A DNA stretch of 64,000 nt, from contig JAPUEB010000011.1 of the NCBI GenBank assembly GCA_027492795.1, positions 1 through 64,000 of the forward strand. The letters run 5' to 3'. Below the pieces are notes generated by a model that searched no databases, was not told the origin of the DNA, and saw nothing but the letters and a program-made list of their open reading frames with translations. Every line of letters begins with the position of its first letter. Positions within the stretch are counted from its first letter, which is position 1. The position numbers and the translations under genes are program-made. This DNA is from Chryseobacterium sp. GTDB taxonomy: Bacteria; Bacteroidota; Bacteroidia; Flavobacteriales; Weeksellaceae. Of this stretch, positions 27,200-35,205 are shown piece by piece.

Positions 27200-27223
27200 A
27201 TATATTATGCATGCATAATATAT
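27200..27223. promoter_or_regulatory. 24-bp perfect palindrome upstream of etfBA
   Basis: The core TTATGCATGCATAA extends symmetrically to 24 bases with no mismatch. The ATG of etfB is 42 bases away. A promoter box TATCTTTAC lies between them on the coding strand. Its symmetry, length and place suit the operator of a dimeric regulator. The identity of the regulator is unknown. Confidence 0.55.
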
Positions 27224-27297
27224 ATAAGCAATTATTATTCAAGGCATTAAAAATAAGGATTTTTGGAGAAATCTGCAATTAAAATTAGAAACAAAAA

Positions 27298-27320
27298 AAG
27301 CATCCTATGAAAGGATGCTT
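27298..27320 (-). terminator. Terminator of the T9SS protein gene at 27342
   Basis: AAGCATCCT and AGGATGCTT form a perfect 9-bp stem with a 5-base loop, and a T-run follows on the minus strand, 22 bases past the stop. Confidence 0.85.
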
Positions 27321-27341
27321 TATGTTACCAGTAAAATAAAA

Positions 27342-28280
27342 TTACTGTTTAATTATCTTTTGGGTGTGTACTTTACCATTATTTAAGCTAATATTCATAT
27401 AATAAACTCCTGTTGGGGCATTAGAAATATCAATTCCGTTGGTACGATAATTTTCTTTTACTAATTTTCCTGATTCATCATAAATTCTGATAAAATTTAC
27501 AGAATATTTAGACTTTATACTTAAATCACCTTTGGTTGGATTTGGATATAAACTAAAATCTGTATTGGAAACTTCACTTGTTCCTAGAGTTGTAGCAGTT
27601 ACAGTAACATCATCTACCATTAGCATATAAACATCAGCAGAAACTCCTTGAATACCTATTCTTACGGTTTGTCCTGCATAACTATCCAATGCAAAGGTTT
27701 TTTGCTGCCACGTTCCATAAGGTGCACTAAGCGCAGTAGCACCTGATATTATTGTGAAGTTAGCAGATGAAGTAGGCGTTCCCGATCCAACATAAATTCC
27801 AACTTTGTACTTATCTAACCCATAAGTACTGGAAAGAGATTTAACCCAAAAAGAAAGATTGTTTCCTGTAAGTCCTAATGTTATTGCCGGGGAAATAAGC
27901 CAGTCGTTATTTGCGGTTGCCCCACCTGTAGTAGAAGGAACCGCAGCCCAACAAGCAGCATATTTCAAACCACTGTGAGGATCAAAATTCCTAACCTCGT
28001 TATCATCAGCGGTTACAGTTGCATTGTTATTAACTCCCGCAGCGGTTGGATTAAAAATTATAAAAGCTTGCGGATCTCCACCATTCAACCAAGTAGTTCC
28101 ACCTGTGGGAAGACCACCAATATAAGTTGGAAGAAGGTCTATATCCAATGTTTGCCATTGGCCAAAACCGGTAATTGCAAAATCCGGAAACGAGTCAAAA
28201 TTCTCATTAAGAATTGTAATCTGGGCATTTGTGCTCGAAAATACAAATGCAGCTGCTAAAGAAAGTAAAAGTTTTTTCAT
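27342..28280 (-). CDS. Choice-of-anchor J protein with T9SS sorting domain
   Basis: 312 residues. Signal peptide (1-19, FSSTNAQ). The mature N-terminal part (about 20-230) is a cleaved-adhesin/choice-of-anchor J type jelly-roll: NENFDSFP, then NDWLISPAITL and SFWVKSLS, ending VYMLMVDDVTV. Residues ~240-312 form a type A T9SS sorting domain (FSLYPNPTKGDLSIKSKY, ending IIKQ). It is expected at the cell surface or released, for adhesion or glycan binding. The substrate is not known. The gene at 28391 follows upstream and has a similar anchor region but a different N-terminal domain. Confidence 0.85.
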   Translation of the reverse strand: MKKLLLSLAAAFVFSSTNAQITILNENFDSFPDFAITGFGQWQTLDIDLLPTYIGGLPTGGTTWLNGGDPQAFIIFNPTAAGVNNNATVTADDNEVRNFDPHSGLKYAACWAAVPSTTGGATANNDWLISPAITLGLTGNNLSFWVKSLSSTYGLDKYKVGIYVGSGTPTSSANFTIISGATALSAPYGTWQQKTFALDSYAGQTVRIGIQGVSADVYMLMVDDVTVTATTLGTSEVSNTDFSLYPNPTKGDLSIKSKYSVNFIRIYDESGKLVKENYRTNGIDISNAPTGVYYMNISLNNGKVHTQKIIKQ

Positions 28281-28342
28281 ATCAATAAAGTTTGTTTATT
28301 AGGCTGGTAAAGTTAAAATAAATTATTTATGTGTAAATAAAA

Positions 28343-28368
28343 AAACGCCCCAAATTTTAGAGGCGCTT
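28343..28368 (-). terminator. Terminator of the T9SS protein gene at 28391
   Basis: GCGCCTC and GGGGCG on the minus strand form a short GC-rich stem with an 8-base loop, and seven Ts follow, 23 bases past the stop. Confidence 0.7.
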
Positions 28369-28390
28369 GAAAAAAATTATTTTTCGAAAA

Positions 28391-29458
28391 TTATTTCTTG
28401 ATGAATTTTTCAGAAACAATACCATCTGAAGTTTCTACCGATAAAATGTAAGTCCCAGATTGTAAGTGTGAAACATCTATCTTATTATCAACATTTTTTG
28501 CATCCATTACTCTTCCACTAAAATCAATAATTGAAAATGATTTTATTTTTTTGTCGGTTTTGATATTTATGATATCAACTGTTGGATTCGGATATATAAA
28601 AAATGAAGCTTTGGAAATGTTGCTAACTTCGCTTGTGGATAATAAAGTAGAATTGGAAAACTTAACAATGAAATTATCTACCGAAGCAATATTTTCTACA
28701 GTATTTCCGGCAGCTGTTGTGCTTACAATGTCGCACTCAGCAGCCACTAAATTAGGTACAACTACCGCAGGATAAGCAGTTCCACCAATTGTCACATTTC
28801 CTCCAGTATAATCGTACGTATAGGTATTAGTTCCATCAGAATAAATATACTTATGAGCGCCTGTTGTTTTATTGTATCTGTACTCTACATTAACCCATGT
28901 ATTGGCAGGAAAAACTTGTGTTCCCAATGTCAAAGTCAAAGTTCCTGAAGTTCCTGAAGGTGGATAACTTGGAACTGATACATTTGCCTCTCCCTGAATG
29001 GTTTTTGTTGCATAGTTGTACTTTATACCGCCAATAGTAGAACTAGATGCACCAATCGGACCATACAGAATAACTTTAATAGTTCCAGCTCCAGTTGCAG
29101 GTCCAGTGAAAATTTGTGCTTGTATTACAGTAATATCATTTGTGGCAGAAGCAGTGGTGGAAATGTTTTTCCAAGCCCATCTTTCATTTGTATTAGCTCC
29201 AGAAGCTGGAGGAGCACCATTTCCGCTTGTAAGCTGTAAAGATTTACCATGTGGCACATCAATGTTTATGATTTGGTATGATGCGGCTGAACCTCCATAT
29301 AGATAAATCCCTCCTTGTCCAGCTGTAGTACCTGTAAAATCAGTACCAACGTTTCCTAGGTTTAGAGCATCAAAATTTTCATTAATTACAACTTGTTCTT
29401 GTGCAAAACCAAATACAGCTAAAGAGCACATACATAAACTTAGTAAAACTTTTTTCAT
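28391..29458 (-). CDS. Secreted protein with T9SS sorting domain, unknown catalytic role
   Basis: About 355 residues from the ATG at 29458, which gives the signal peptide MKKVLLSLCMCSLAVFGFAQ; an earlier in-frame start is less likely. The mature part begins VVINENFDALNLGNVGTDF and has the strand-rich jelly-roll pattern of lectin- or carbohydrate-binding folds, with SVDNFIVKFSNS near its end. The C-terminus (FFIYPNPTVDIINIKTDKKI onward, ending EKFIKK) is a type A T9SS sorting domain. No enzyme motif was recognised. It is cotranscribed in orientation with the preceding T9SS gene but has its own terminator. Confidence 0.75.
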   Translation of the reverse strand: MKKVLLSLCMCSLAVFGFAQEQVVINENFDALNLGNVGTDFTGTTAGQGGIYLYGGSAASYQIINIDVPHGKSLQLTSGNGAPPASGANTNERWAWKNISTTASATNDITVIQAQIFTGPATGAGTIKVILYGPIGASSSTIGGIKYNYATKTIQGEANVSVPSYPPSGTSGTLTLTLGTQVFPANTWVNVEYRYNKTTGAHKYIYSDGTNTYTYDYTGGNVTIGGTAYPAVVVPNLVAAECDIVSTTAAGNTVENIASVDNFIVKFSNSTLLSTSEVSNISKASFFIYPNPTVDIINIKTDKKIKSFSIIDFSGRVMDAKNVDNKIDVSHLQSGTYILSVETSDGIVSEKFIKK

Positions 29459-29552
29459 TTTTTTTAAATTTTTGAAATTAATAATAGTAAAAATAAAAGA
29501 TTTTTTTATAATTACCAAATATTATATGCCGATTTTGTAAATAAGTAATAAA

Positions 29553-29578
29553 AAAGTCCCAACTTCAGTCGGGACTTT
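29553..29578 (-). terminator. Terminator of the M20 dipeptidase gene
   Basis: AAAGTCCC and GGGACTTT form a perfect 8-bp stem with a 10-base loop, and six Ts follow on the minus strand, 4 bases past the stop. Confidence 0.8.
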
Positions 29579-29582
29579 CAAT

Positions 29583-30965
29583 TTATGCTTTAGAATAATT
29601 CTCAAAAAACAGCGGAATACTCTCTATTCCTTTGTAAAAATTGAACAATCCGTAATGCTCATTGGGCGAGTGTATCGCATCGGAATCCAAACCAAAGCCC
29701 ATTAAAACAGATTTTGCGCCCAATACTTTTTCAAACATTGCCGTAATTGGGATACTTCCACCGCTTCTGTAAGGCAAAACTTCTTTTCCAAATGCGGTTT
29801 CCATTGCTTTTTTGGCTGCTAAAAATTCTTTGGTGTCGCTTGGTAAAACATAAGGCATTCCGCCGTGATGAGGCGTAACCTTTACTTTTACATTTTCCGG
29901 AGCAATTTTTTCGAAATATTTGGTGAATTTTTCGGTAATTTCTGCATCGGTTTGATAGGGAACCAAACGCATAGAGATTTTTGCATACGCTTTACTTGGA
30001 ATTACGGTTTTTGCACCTTCACCAGTATAACCGCCCCAAATTCCGTTGCAATCCAAAGTAGGACGAATAGAAGTTCTCTCCAATGTAGTATAACCTTTTT
30101 CACCTTCAACTCCATTCAAACCAATAGATTTTTTGAATTCTTCGGGATTGTCTTTCAATTTATTCATTTCTGCACGTTCTTCCAACGAAACTTCTTCTAC
30201 ATTGTCGTAAAATCCGTCAATGGTGATATGTCCGTCTTCATCAATCATTTTTGCAATCATTCTGCTCAAAACATGAATCGGGTTTGGAACCGCTCCTCCA
30301 TAGAGTCCGGAATGCAAATCTCGGTTCGGACCTTCCACTTCTACTTCCATATAACTTAAACCTCTTAAACCTGTTGTAACAGTTGGCTGTTCGTTGGAAT
30401 AAATATGCGTATCGGAAATCAGAATGCAATCGCAAGCTAACTTTTCTTTATTTTCGTTTACAAAATCACCCAAACTTACAGAACCCACTTCTTCTTCACC
30501 TTCCAAAATAAATTTTACATTACAAGGCAAAGTATTGGTTTTCATCATGGCTTCAAAAGCCTTTACATGCATGAAAAACTGCCCTTTATCATCGGCAGAA
30601 CCACGCGCGAAAATAGCACCATCAGGATGAAGTTCCGTTTTTTCTATATAAGGCTCGAAAGGTGGTTTTTTCCACAAATCAAGCGGATCGGGAGGTTGCA
30701 CATCGTAATGTCCGTAAACCAAGACCGTTGGTAGATTTTTATCCAAAAATTTCTCGCCAAAAACAATAGGATAACCTTTGGTTTGGCAAACTTCCACATT
30801 GTCGGCTCCGGCGTTTTTTAGATGTTCTGCTACTTTGTCGGCACACTCTAAAACATCTTTTTTATATGCAGGATCTGCAGAAATAGAAGGAATTCTTAAA
30901 AGTTCAAAAAGTTCGTCAACGAAGCGTTGTTTGTTTTCGTTGATGTAGTTTAGGGTTTGTTGCAT
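29583..30965 (-). CDS. M20 family metallo-dipeptidase
   Basis: 460 residues. The zinc-binding VYGHYDVQPPDP (about 82-93) has H and D in the standard places, the DDKGQFFMHVKA segment carries the bridging Asp, and EGEEEVGS (about 150-157) the general base and bridging Glu. A lid domain follows with NPIHVLSRMI, and the last motif is PYRSGGSIPITAMF (about 390-403). This matches the PepV/CNDP-like cytosolic dipeptidases, which cut dipeptides after uptake. No signal peptide is seen. A microsatellite lies in its 5' leader. Confidence 0.93.
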   Translation of the reverse strand: MQQTLNYINENKQRFVDELFELLRIPSISADPAYKKDVLECADKVAEHLKNAGADNVEVCQTKGYPIVFGEKFLDKNLPTVLVYGHYDVQPPDPLDLWKKPPFEPYIEKTELHPDGAIFARGSADDKGQFFMHVKAFEAMMKTNTLPCNVKFILEGEEEVGSVSLGDFVNENKEKLACDCILISDTHIYSNEQPTVTTGLRGLSYMEVEVEGPNRDLHSGLYGGAVPNPIHVLSRMIAKMIDEDGHITIDGFYDNVEEVSLEERAEMNKLKDNPEEFKKSIGLNGVEGEKGYTTLERTSIRPTLDCNGIWGGYTGEGAKTVIPSKAYAKISMRLVPYQTDAEITEKFTKYFEKIAPENVKVKVTPHHGGMPYVLPSDTKEFLAAKKAMETAFGKEVLPYRSGGSIPITAMFEKVLGAKSVLMGFGLDSDAIHSPNEHYGLFNFYKGIESIPLFFENYSKA

Positions 30966-30981
30966 TTTTATGTTTTGTTAA

Positions 30982-31028
30982 ATCGTTGAGTTGTAAAATT
31001 GTAAAGTCGTTAAATTGTAAAGTTGTTT
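30982..31028. repeat. Octanucleotide microsatellite upstream of the M20 gene
   Basis: Degenerate units of GTTGTAAA and GTCGTTAA, period about 8, related to the array at 26302-26352. Confidence 0.55.
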
Positions 31029-31071
31029 TAGCTGTTATTTTTTAGTTATTTTTCATTCCTTTCTATCAGTC

Positions 31072-31128
31072 CTCAAGCGACAAGTCGCATGAGGTTAACA
31101 ATGTGTCGCGCTCCGCGCGAGATTGCGG
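31072..31128. repeat. GC-rich dispersed hairpin repeat, copy 1
   Basis: AAGCGACAAGTCGC, then ATGAGGTTAACA, then TGTCGCGCTCCGCGCGA: two short GC hairpins (GCGAC/GTCGC and CGCGC/GCGCG). A near-identical copy lies at 53173-53226. It has no known function. Confidence 0.75.
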
Positions 31129-31149
31129 AAAAAATGGTTTTTCCTTAAG

Positions 31150-31355
31150 AGGCTGTTTAAATTTTATATTTTTTGAAATATAGTTTCAGAAATTTTCTTT
31201 TCCCCAACCCTTCCTTCGTGAACTGCGTTCGCAGACTTTTCGTTTGTGCTTAGGATGACAATGTAGAAAATTCCCCTCAAAATAAAACTTAATTTGCTCC
31301 TTTTAGGGTTGGGGTAAACAAATTAAGGTTTATTTTGAAAAATTTAAAACAGGCA
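31150..31355. mobile_element. MITE-like element with AGGCTGTTTAAA ends, copy 1
   Basis: Left end AGGCTGTTTAAATTTT and right end TTTGAAAAATTTAAAACAGG are inverted copies; a family-B-like palindrome (CCCCAACCC, then GGGTTGGGG) lies inside with the insertion GAACTGCGTTCGCAGACTTT. The copy at 35206-35362 is 157 bp, and both right halves are nearly identical. Confidence 0.6.
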
Positions 31356-31394
31356 CTAAAAGCTTAAAAAGTAAATCACTCCAAAAATAAAAAA

Positions 31395-31418
31395 AATGCC
31401 TCGCCGAAGCAAGACATT
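31395..31418 (-). terminator. Terminator of the OmpA-family gene
   Basis: AATGTCTTGC and GCGAGGCATT pair (with G-T) around a TTCG-like loop on the minus strand, and eight Ts follow. It lies 27 bases past the stop. Confidence 0.7.
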
Positions 31419-31444
31419 TATTGTTTATTATTAACCAAGTTTTC

Positions 31445-32104
31445 TTATTTTGAAAATCTTACCGCCATTTTTCTGTCTACGGCTCTTTCTGCATCAGATG
31501 CTTTTGCGTCTACAGTGGCGAATTTGCTTCCATAACCTTCAGCTCCCAAAACTTGAGCACCAACACCTAATTTCGTCAATTCAGATTTAATAAAATTGGC
31601 TCTGTCTTGAGATAATTTTACATTGGAAGCTTCATTTCCTGTTTTATCGGTATAACCACCAATTTTAATTTTTGCATCAGGATACGCTTTCAAAATTGCT
31701 GCTAAGTTTTGAATTTGACCTTCAGAACCGGCTTCCAATTGTGTTGCAGAACCCATTTTGAAATTCACATTGTCGAAATTGTACCATTTGTCTTTCAAAG
31801 CGGCATCATCAGCAGCATTTTTGTAACCATCAGATTTCAAGAAACCAATCATTTGCTCTTCCAAACCTCCTTGATATGCTTTCAAAGCAGTACCGTTCAA
31901 ATCTACATTTACGGCAGTTTTGGCAACCGCTCCGTGTTCCGAACTAGCAGCAGCACCATGTTCTCCGGTTCCTCGTACTTCATGAGCATCGTAACGATCT
32001 GCTCCTTTTTCGATTCTTAAAACACCTTGATTTCCGCCCTCGGTTACTTTCTTACAACCAATTGCCAAAGCACAAATTGCTAAACCTAATACAATTTTTT
32101 TCAT
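31445..32104 (-). CDS. OmpA family lipoprotein
   Basis: 219 residues from the ATG at 32104 (an earlier in-frame TTG is unlikely). A lipoprotein signal peptide (KKIVLGLAICALAIGCKK) puts the lipid on C17. A low-complexity Gly/Glu/His linker (about 40-60) is followed by the OmpA domain (about 105-219) with the peptidoglycan-binding motif KIGGYTDKTGNEASNVKLSQ and DRANFIKSEL. Expected at the inner face of the outer membrane, holding it to peptidoglycan. Length is between Pal and larger OmpA-like proteins. Confidence 0.88.
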   Translation of the reverse strand: MKKIVLGLAICALAIGCKKVTEGGNQGVLRIEKGADRYDAHEVRGTGEHGAAASSEHGAVAKTAVNVDLNGTALKAYQGGLEEQMIGFLKSDGYKNAADDAALKDKWYNFDNVNFKMGSATQLEAGSEGQIQNLAAILKAYPDAKIKIGGYTDKTGNEASNVKLSQDRANFIKSELTKLGVGAQVLGAEGYGSKFATVDAKASDAERAVDRKMAVRFSK

Positions 32105-32172
32105 GTTCAAATTTATAATTTTCCAAAATTAAGAAATATTGAGAGTTTGCGCAAAAAAAATGGGGGAATTTT

Positions 32173-32214
32173 GTTGGGTGTTGGATGTTGGGTGTTGGAT
32201 GTTGGATGTTGGAT
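32173..32214. repeat. Heptanucleotide microsatellite (GTTGGAT/GTTGGGT)
   Basis: Six units of seven bases in a row, alternating GTTGGGT and GTTGGAT, between the methyltransferase stop and the OmpA-family start. It is the purest heptanucleotide array of this type in the window. Confidence 0.85.
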
Positions 32215-32228
32215 ATTGCAAAAAACCG

Positions 32229-33377
32229 TTATTTCGTTTTTAAAATCACTTTTCCTTTCATTGTTTGGGTGAAAATGAGATAGTTTTCTCCACCGTCAAT
32301 CAATTTATACTTTTTTTTGATTTCTTCGGGCTTTAAGGGATGATTTTTGGAAATAATGTTGAATTTTTCTCCCTTTTTTAGTTCTTTAGAATCTATACTT
32401 TTCACTTCTAAAATTCGTCCGCAGAAATTTTCTACAAAATTTTCCGAAGTGTAAAGATGCGAATTGGGATGAAGTTTTTTTAGCTTAAATTTTTCTGAAA
32501 TTAAATTAAAAACTCCGGCTTTTAATACCGAATTATTAGGAATATAGATGTATTTTTTGGGTTCGGAAAACTGGGATTTTGCAGTTTCAATTTCGTGAAA
32601 ATAGAAAGAAAAATCGGGTTCATCAGTTTCCAAATTGACACATTTAATCAAAATACTTTCGGCTGAAATTTTTGAATCCATCAAAACCAAAAGCTCTTTT
32701 ACATCGTTTTTCACGGCAACAATATGAATTTCTGCGATGTTTTTTAGAACCGAAATCAAGTAGGAAATATCAATGAGTGGCGAAAGTTTGATGAGAATTT
32801 TTTCTGAATTATCTAATAGTTTATCCTGAACTTCAATAAGATTCGGCGACAAATATTCCAATAAAAAGACTTTGTTTTTGTTACCATCTCTTCGCGCCGG
32901 ATCGAGGTAAATGACCTCAAATTTTAAAGAATTATGTTGAAGGAAATCTTCCAGTTTTTCATTGATGAAATGAGCTTTTTTGCCTAAAATTTCCCAATTA
33001 TTTTTTACCATTTCCAATAATTCGGAATTTTGTTCAACTAAAGTAATTTCCTCAAAATTTTGTGATAAAAAATAAGCATCAATTCCGAAACCGCAGGTTA
33101 AATCCACCAATGATTTTCCTTTTACCAGATTGGTTTTGTAGATTCCTGTTGCTTCGGAACTTGCTTGTTCTAAATTAAGATTTGGCGGAAAAACAATACC
33201 TTCTTTCAACAAAAACGGGAACTTTTTTTCGGCGACTTTTGTGCCTTTGATTTGCTGAACGATTTCCTGCATGGTAACATCAGGAAACGGTGATTTTTTC
33301 AATAACAAAGAATGCAAATCTGTGTTGAGGTTTTCTGCCACGAATGCACGAATTTTATTGAGAGTTTCTTGCTTCAT
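32229..33377 (-). CDS. Class I SAM-dependent methyltransferase (THUMP-like domain)
   Basis: 382 residues. The SAM site is VDLTCGFGIDAYFLSQNFEE (about 91-110, motif I D-x-x-C/G-x-G), with the acidic partner E in EITLVEQNSE. The catalytic-region motif YLDPARRDGNKNKVF (about 154-168) is DPARR, as in several flavobacterial RNA or protein methyltransferases with a THUMP-like C-terminus. The target is not recognisable. The gene stands alone; the dispersed palindromes around GxxExxY begin just upstream. Confidence 0.75.
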   Translation of the reverse strand: MKQETLNKIRAFVAENLNTDLHSLLLKKSPFPDVTMQEIVQQIKGTKVAEKKFPFLLKEGIVFPPNLNLEQASSEATGIYKTNLVKGKSLVDLTCGFGIDAYFLSQNFEEITLVEQNSELLEMVKNNWEILGKKAHFINEKLEDFLQHNSLKFEVIYLDPARRDGNKNKVFLLEYLSPNLIEVQDKLLDNSEKILIKLSPLIDISYLISVLKNIAEIHIVAVKNDVKELLVLMDSKISAESILIKCVNLETDEPDFSFYFHEIETAKSQFSEPKKYIYIPNNSVLKAGVFNLISEKFKLKKLHPNSHLYTSENFVENFCGRILEVKSIDSKELKKGEKFNIISKNHPLKPEEIKKKYKLIDGGENYLIFTQTMKGKVILKTK

Positions 33378-33385
33378 ATTTTTTC

Positions 33386-33473
33386 ATGCCACGAATGCAC
33401 GAATATTTTTTTTTGATAAGTTTAAATTGAAAATTGATGGATAAAAAATCATTCGTGCATAGGTGGCAAAGAT
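33386..33473. repeat. Palindromic element at the 3' side of the GxxExxY gene
   Basis: GCCACGAATGCACGAAT at the left and ATTCGTGCATAGGTGGC at the right are inverted copies around a 52-base AT-rich spacer. The same words reappear at the other side of the gene (33882-33929), so the gene is bracketed. Confidence 0.75.
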
Positions 33474-33475
33474 TA

Positions 33476-33847
33476 TCATAAAACTAATCGCTTGTAATTT
33501 AGCTTAGGTTCTCCAAAATTTACCAATATTGACAATTTGTTTTGTGAAACTTTCAAATAATTGATACACTGCGCAATATCATCATCAATTAATTCTTTTC
33601 TACCTTTTACCTCTAAAACTATTTTATCAAAAACAATAAAATCCGCGAAATATTTGTGTGGTAAAACAATCCCTTTATACACAACTTCATATTCCTTTTC
33701 TCTTTCGTAAAGAATTCCAGCGCGACAAAATTCAACTTCCAAAGCATCTTTATAAACAACCTCAGAAAATCCAGGTCCTAAATTATTGTGAACTTCCATA
33801 CAAAGTCCAATAATTTGATACGATTCTTCTTTATAAACAATTGCCAT
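33476..33847 (-). CDS. GxxExxY protein
   Basis: 123 residues, the usual size. The family motif GxxExxY is seen as GPGFSEVVY (about 25-33, G-F-S-E-V-V-Y), preceded by MEVHNNLG and followed by VLPHKYFADFIVFDKIVLEV, an H..D...EVK arrangement resembling nuclease or lyase cores. Its function is unknown. Palindromic repeats of the same type bracket it on both sides (33386-33473 and 33882-33929), an uncommon arrangement suggesting it moved with or was picked up by a repeat element. Confidence 0.9.
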   Translation of the reverse strand: MAIVYKEESYQIIGLCMEVHNNLGPGFSEVVYKDALEVEFCRAGILYEREKEYEVVYKGIVLPHKYFADFIVFDKIVLEVKGRKELIDDDIAQCINYLKVSQNKLSILVNFGEPKLNYKRLVL

Positions 33848-33881
33848 TTTTTTTAACTTCTCAGCTACTAACTTAATAATT

Positions 33882-33929
33882 TTGCCACGAATACACGAAT
33901 TTAATAAAAACTATTCGTGCATTCGTGGC
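33882..33929. repeat. Palindromic element at the 5' side of the GxxExxY gene
   Basis: TGCCACGAATACACGAAT faces ATTCGTGCATTCGTGGCA with a 12-base spacer; 17 of 18 positions pair. It is the compact form of the element at 33386-33473. Confidence 0.8.
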
Positions 33930-33949
33930 AAAAAAATATGAGGGAAGCT

Positions 33950-35113
33950 TTATTCAAACATTTCAGCTAAACGAACTTTTCTGATTTCGTTTTCAGAATA
34001 CATTTCGGCTGCGGTTTTTTTGGCTTCTAATTTTGGGTAGAGATTTACGCCGATAAGTTTGATTTTTCCTTCGGAAACCCAGTTTTGTTCGGCAACAGCG
34101 TGTTCGTAGATTTTTTTCTGGATGATTCCCTGTTTCAAAAGTTCTAAATAACCTCCCGCTTCTTCGATTTCTAGGAAAAGTTTCCAAGATTTCTGGGCGA
34201 ACTGTTGCGTTAAATCTTCTACATAATAACTTCCGTTGGAGGCATCTTCAAAAACATTAATGATGCTTTCATACGCCAAAACAATTTGTTGTTTGAAGGA
34301 AATTTCTTCTGAAAGTTCGGTGGAATTCTGCATTTTATAATCGTTGCAAAAAACGGCATCACTTCCCGCAATCATTGCAGCAGCGGCTTCTAAAGTAGAA
34401 CGAATCAGGTTGTTTTCTTCGTCGTTTTTAGCCTTATTTCTCAAAGAAGTTTCAGCGAAAATGTATGGAATTTCATCCAATCCAAATTCTTTGGAAAGTT
34501 GATTGAACAGTAATTTCAGCGCACGAATTTTAGCAATTTCAAAGAAGTAATTTCCTCCAACTGCAACTCTAAAAATCAGTTTATTCAAAATTTCCGGACC
34601 GAAAATTTCTGTCAATTCCTTGGTTTTTACCAAAGCAATTCCCAACTGTTGGTAAATTGCGGCTCCCGCATTTTGATGAAGTGAAATATCAATGCAAATA
34701 TTTCTTTTAAAATCTTTTGCCAAAAGTTCTTTTGCCAACTGCTCGTTCAGCGATGAATTATTCTCATCAAAAACATCAATTAAGGAAAAGTATTGATTAT
34801 TTTCATCAATGGAAACATGTTCTGCAAGATCTTTATTATTGATGAAAACAGTTTTTTCGTCTAAATTTTCAACATTTTCATTCAAAAGAAAAGCAAATAC
34901 GTTTTCTTCCAAATCTTCATGATAAACAGAAACCAAATGAGTGGATTCCTCTACTTTTGGTAAATTTTTCAAAGGTTTTGAAACTGAGTCGTAGTAAGGT
35001 TTTACGCAAACCTGTTCTAAATTTTCTTTGCTTAAAACATCGTAGATATTATCAACTTTCAGTTGTTTTTTTACAAGATTTTCCCAATCTTGATAGGTAA
35101 CTTTTTGAAACAT
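33950..35113 (-). CDS. mutA: Methylmalonyl-CoA mutase small (beta) subunit
   Basis: 387 residues. The mutase TIM-barrel is recognised by YQDWENLVKKQL at the N-terminus, the FRVAVGGNYFFEIAKIRALK region (about 200-220) and SDAVFCNDYK (about 272-281), with NGSYYVEDLT (about 315). The C-terminal B12-binding domain found in the large subunit is absent, which is normal for a short MutA; this one ends in ENEIRKVRLAEMFE, at the low end of the length range. It supports the MutB catalytic subunit, converting methylmalonyl-CoA to succinyl-CoA. mutB is not in the window. divIC-udk lies upstream, as in other flavobacteria. Confidence 0.85.
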   Translation of the reverse strand: MFQKVTYQDWENLVKKQLKVDNIYDVLSKENLEQVCVKPYYDSVSKPLKNLPKVEESTHLVSVYHEDLEENVFAFLLNENVENLDEKTVFINNKDLAEHVSIDENNQYFSLIDVFDENNSSLNEQLAKELLAKDFKRNICIDISLHQNAGAAIYQQLGIALVKTKELTEIFGPEILNKLIFRVAVGGNYFFEIAKIRALKLLFNQLSKEFGLDEIPYIFAETSLRNKAKNDEENNLIRSTLEAAAAMIAGSDAVFCNDYKMQNSTELSEEISFKQQIVLAYESIINVFEDASNGSYYVEDLTQQFAQKSWKLFLEIEEAGGYLELLKQGIIQKKIYEHAVAEQNWVSEGKIKLIGVNLYPKLEAKKTAAEMYSENEIRKVRLAEMFE

Positions 35114-35205
35114 AATTTTTAATTTTTCACCACAAAAGGCACAAAAGTTTTTTTTAAAATTTAGAGATGGAACAGATTACGCTTTATAAAGTACACAAAA
35201 TTAAA

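Noticed and set aside
29865-30359. A 164-codon plus-strand frame inside the M20 dipeptidase gene
   Set aside because: It is Phe/Ile/Asn-rich antisense text of a clear enzyme gene on the other strand.
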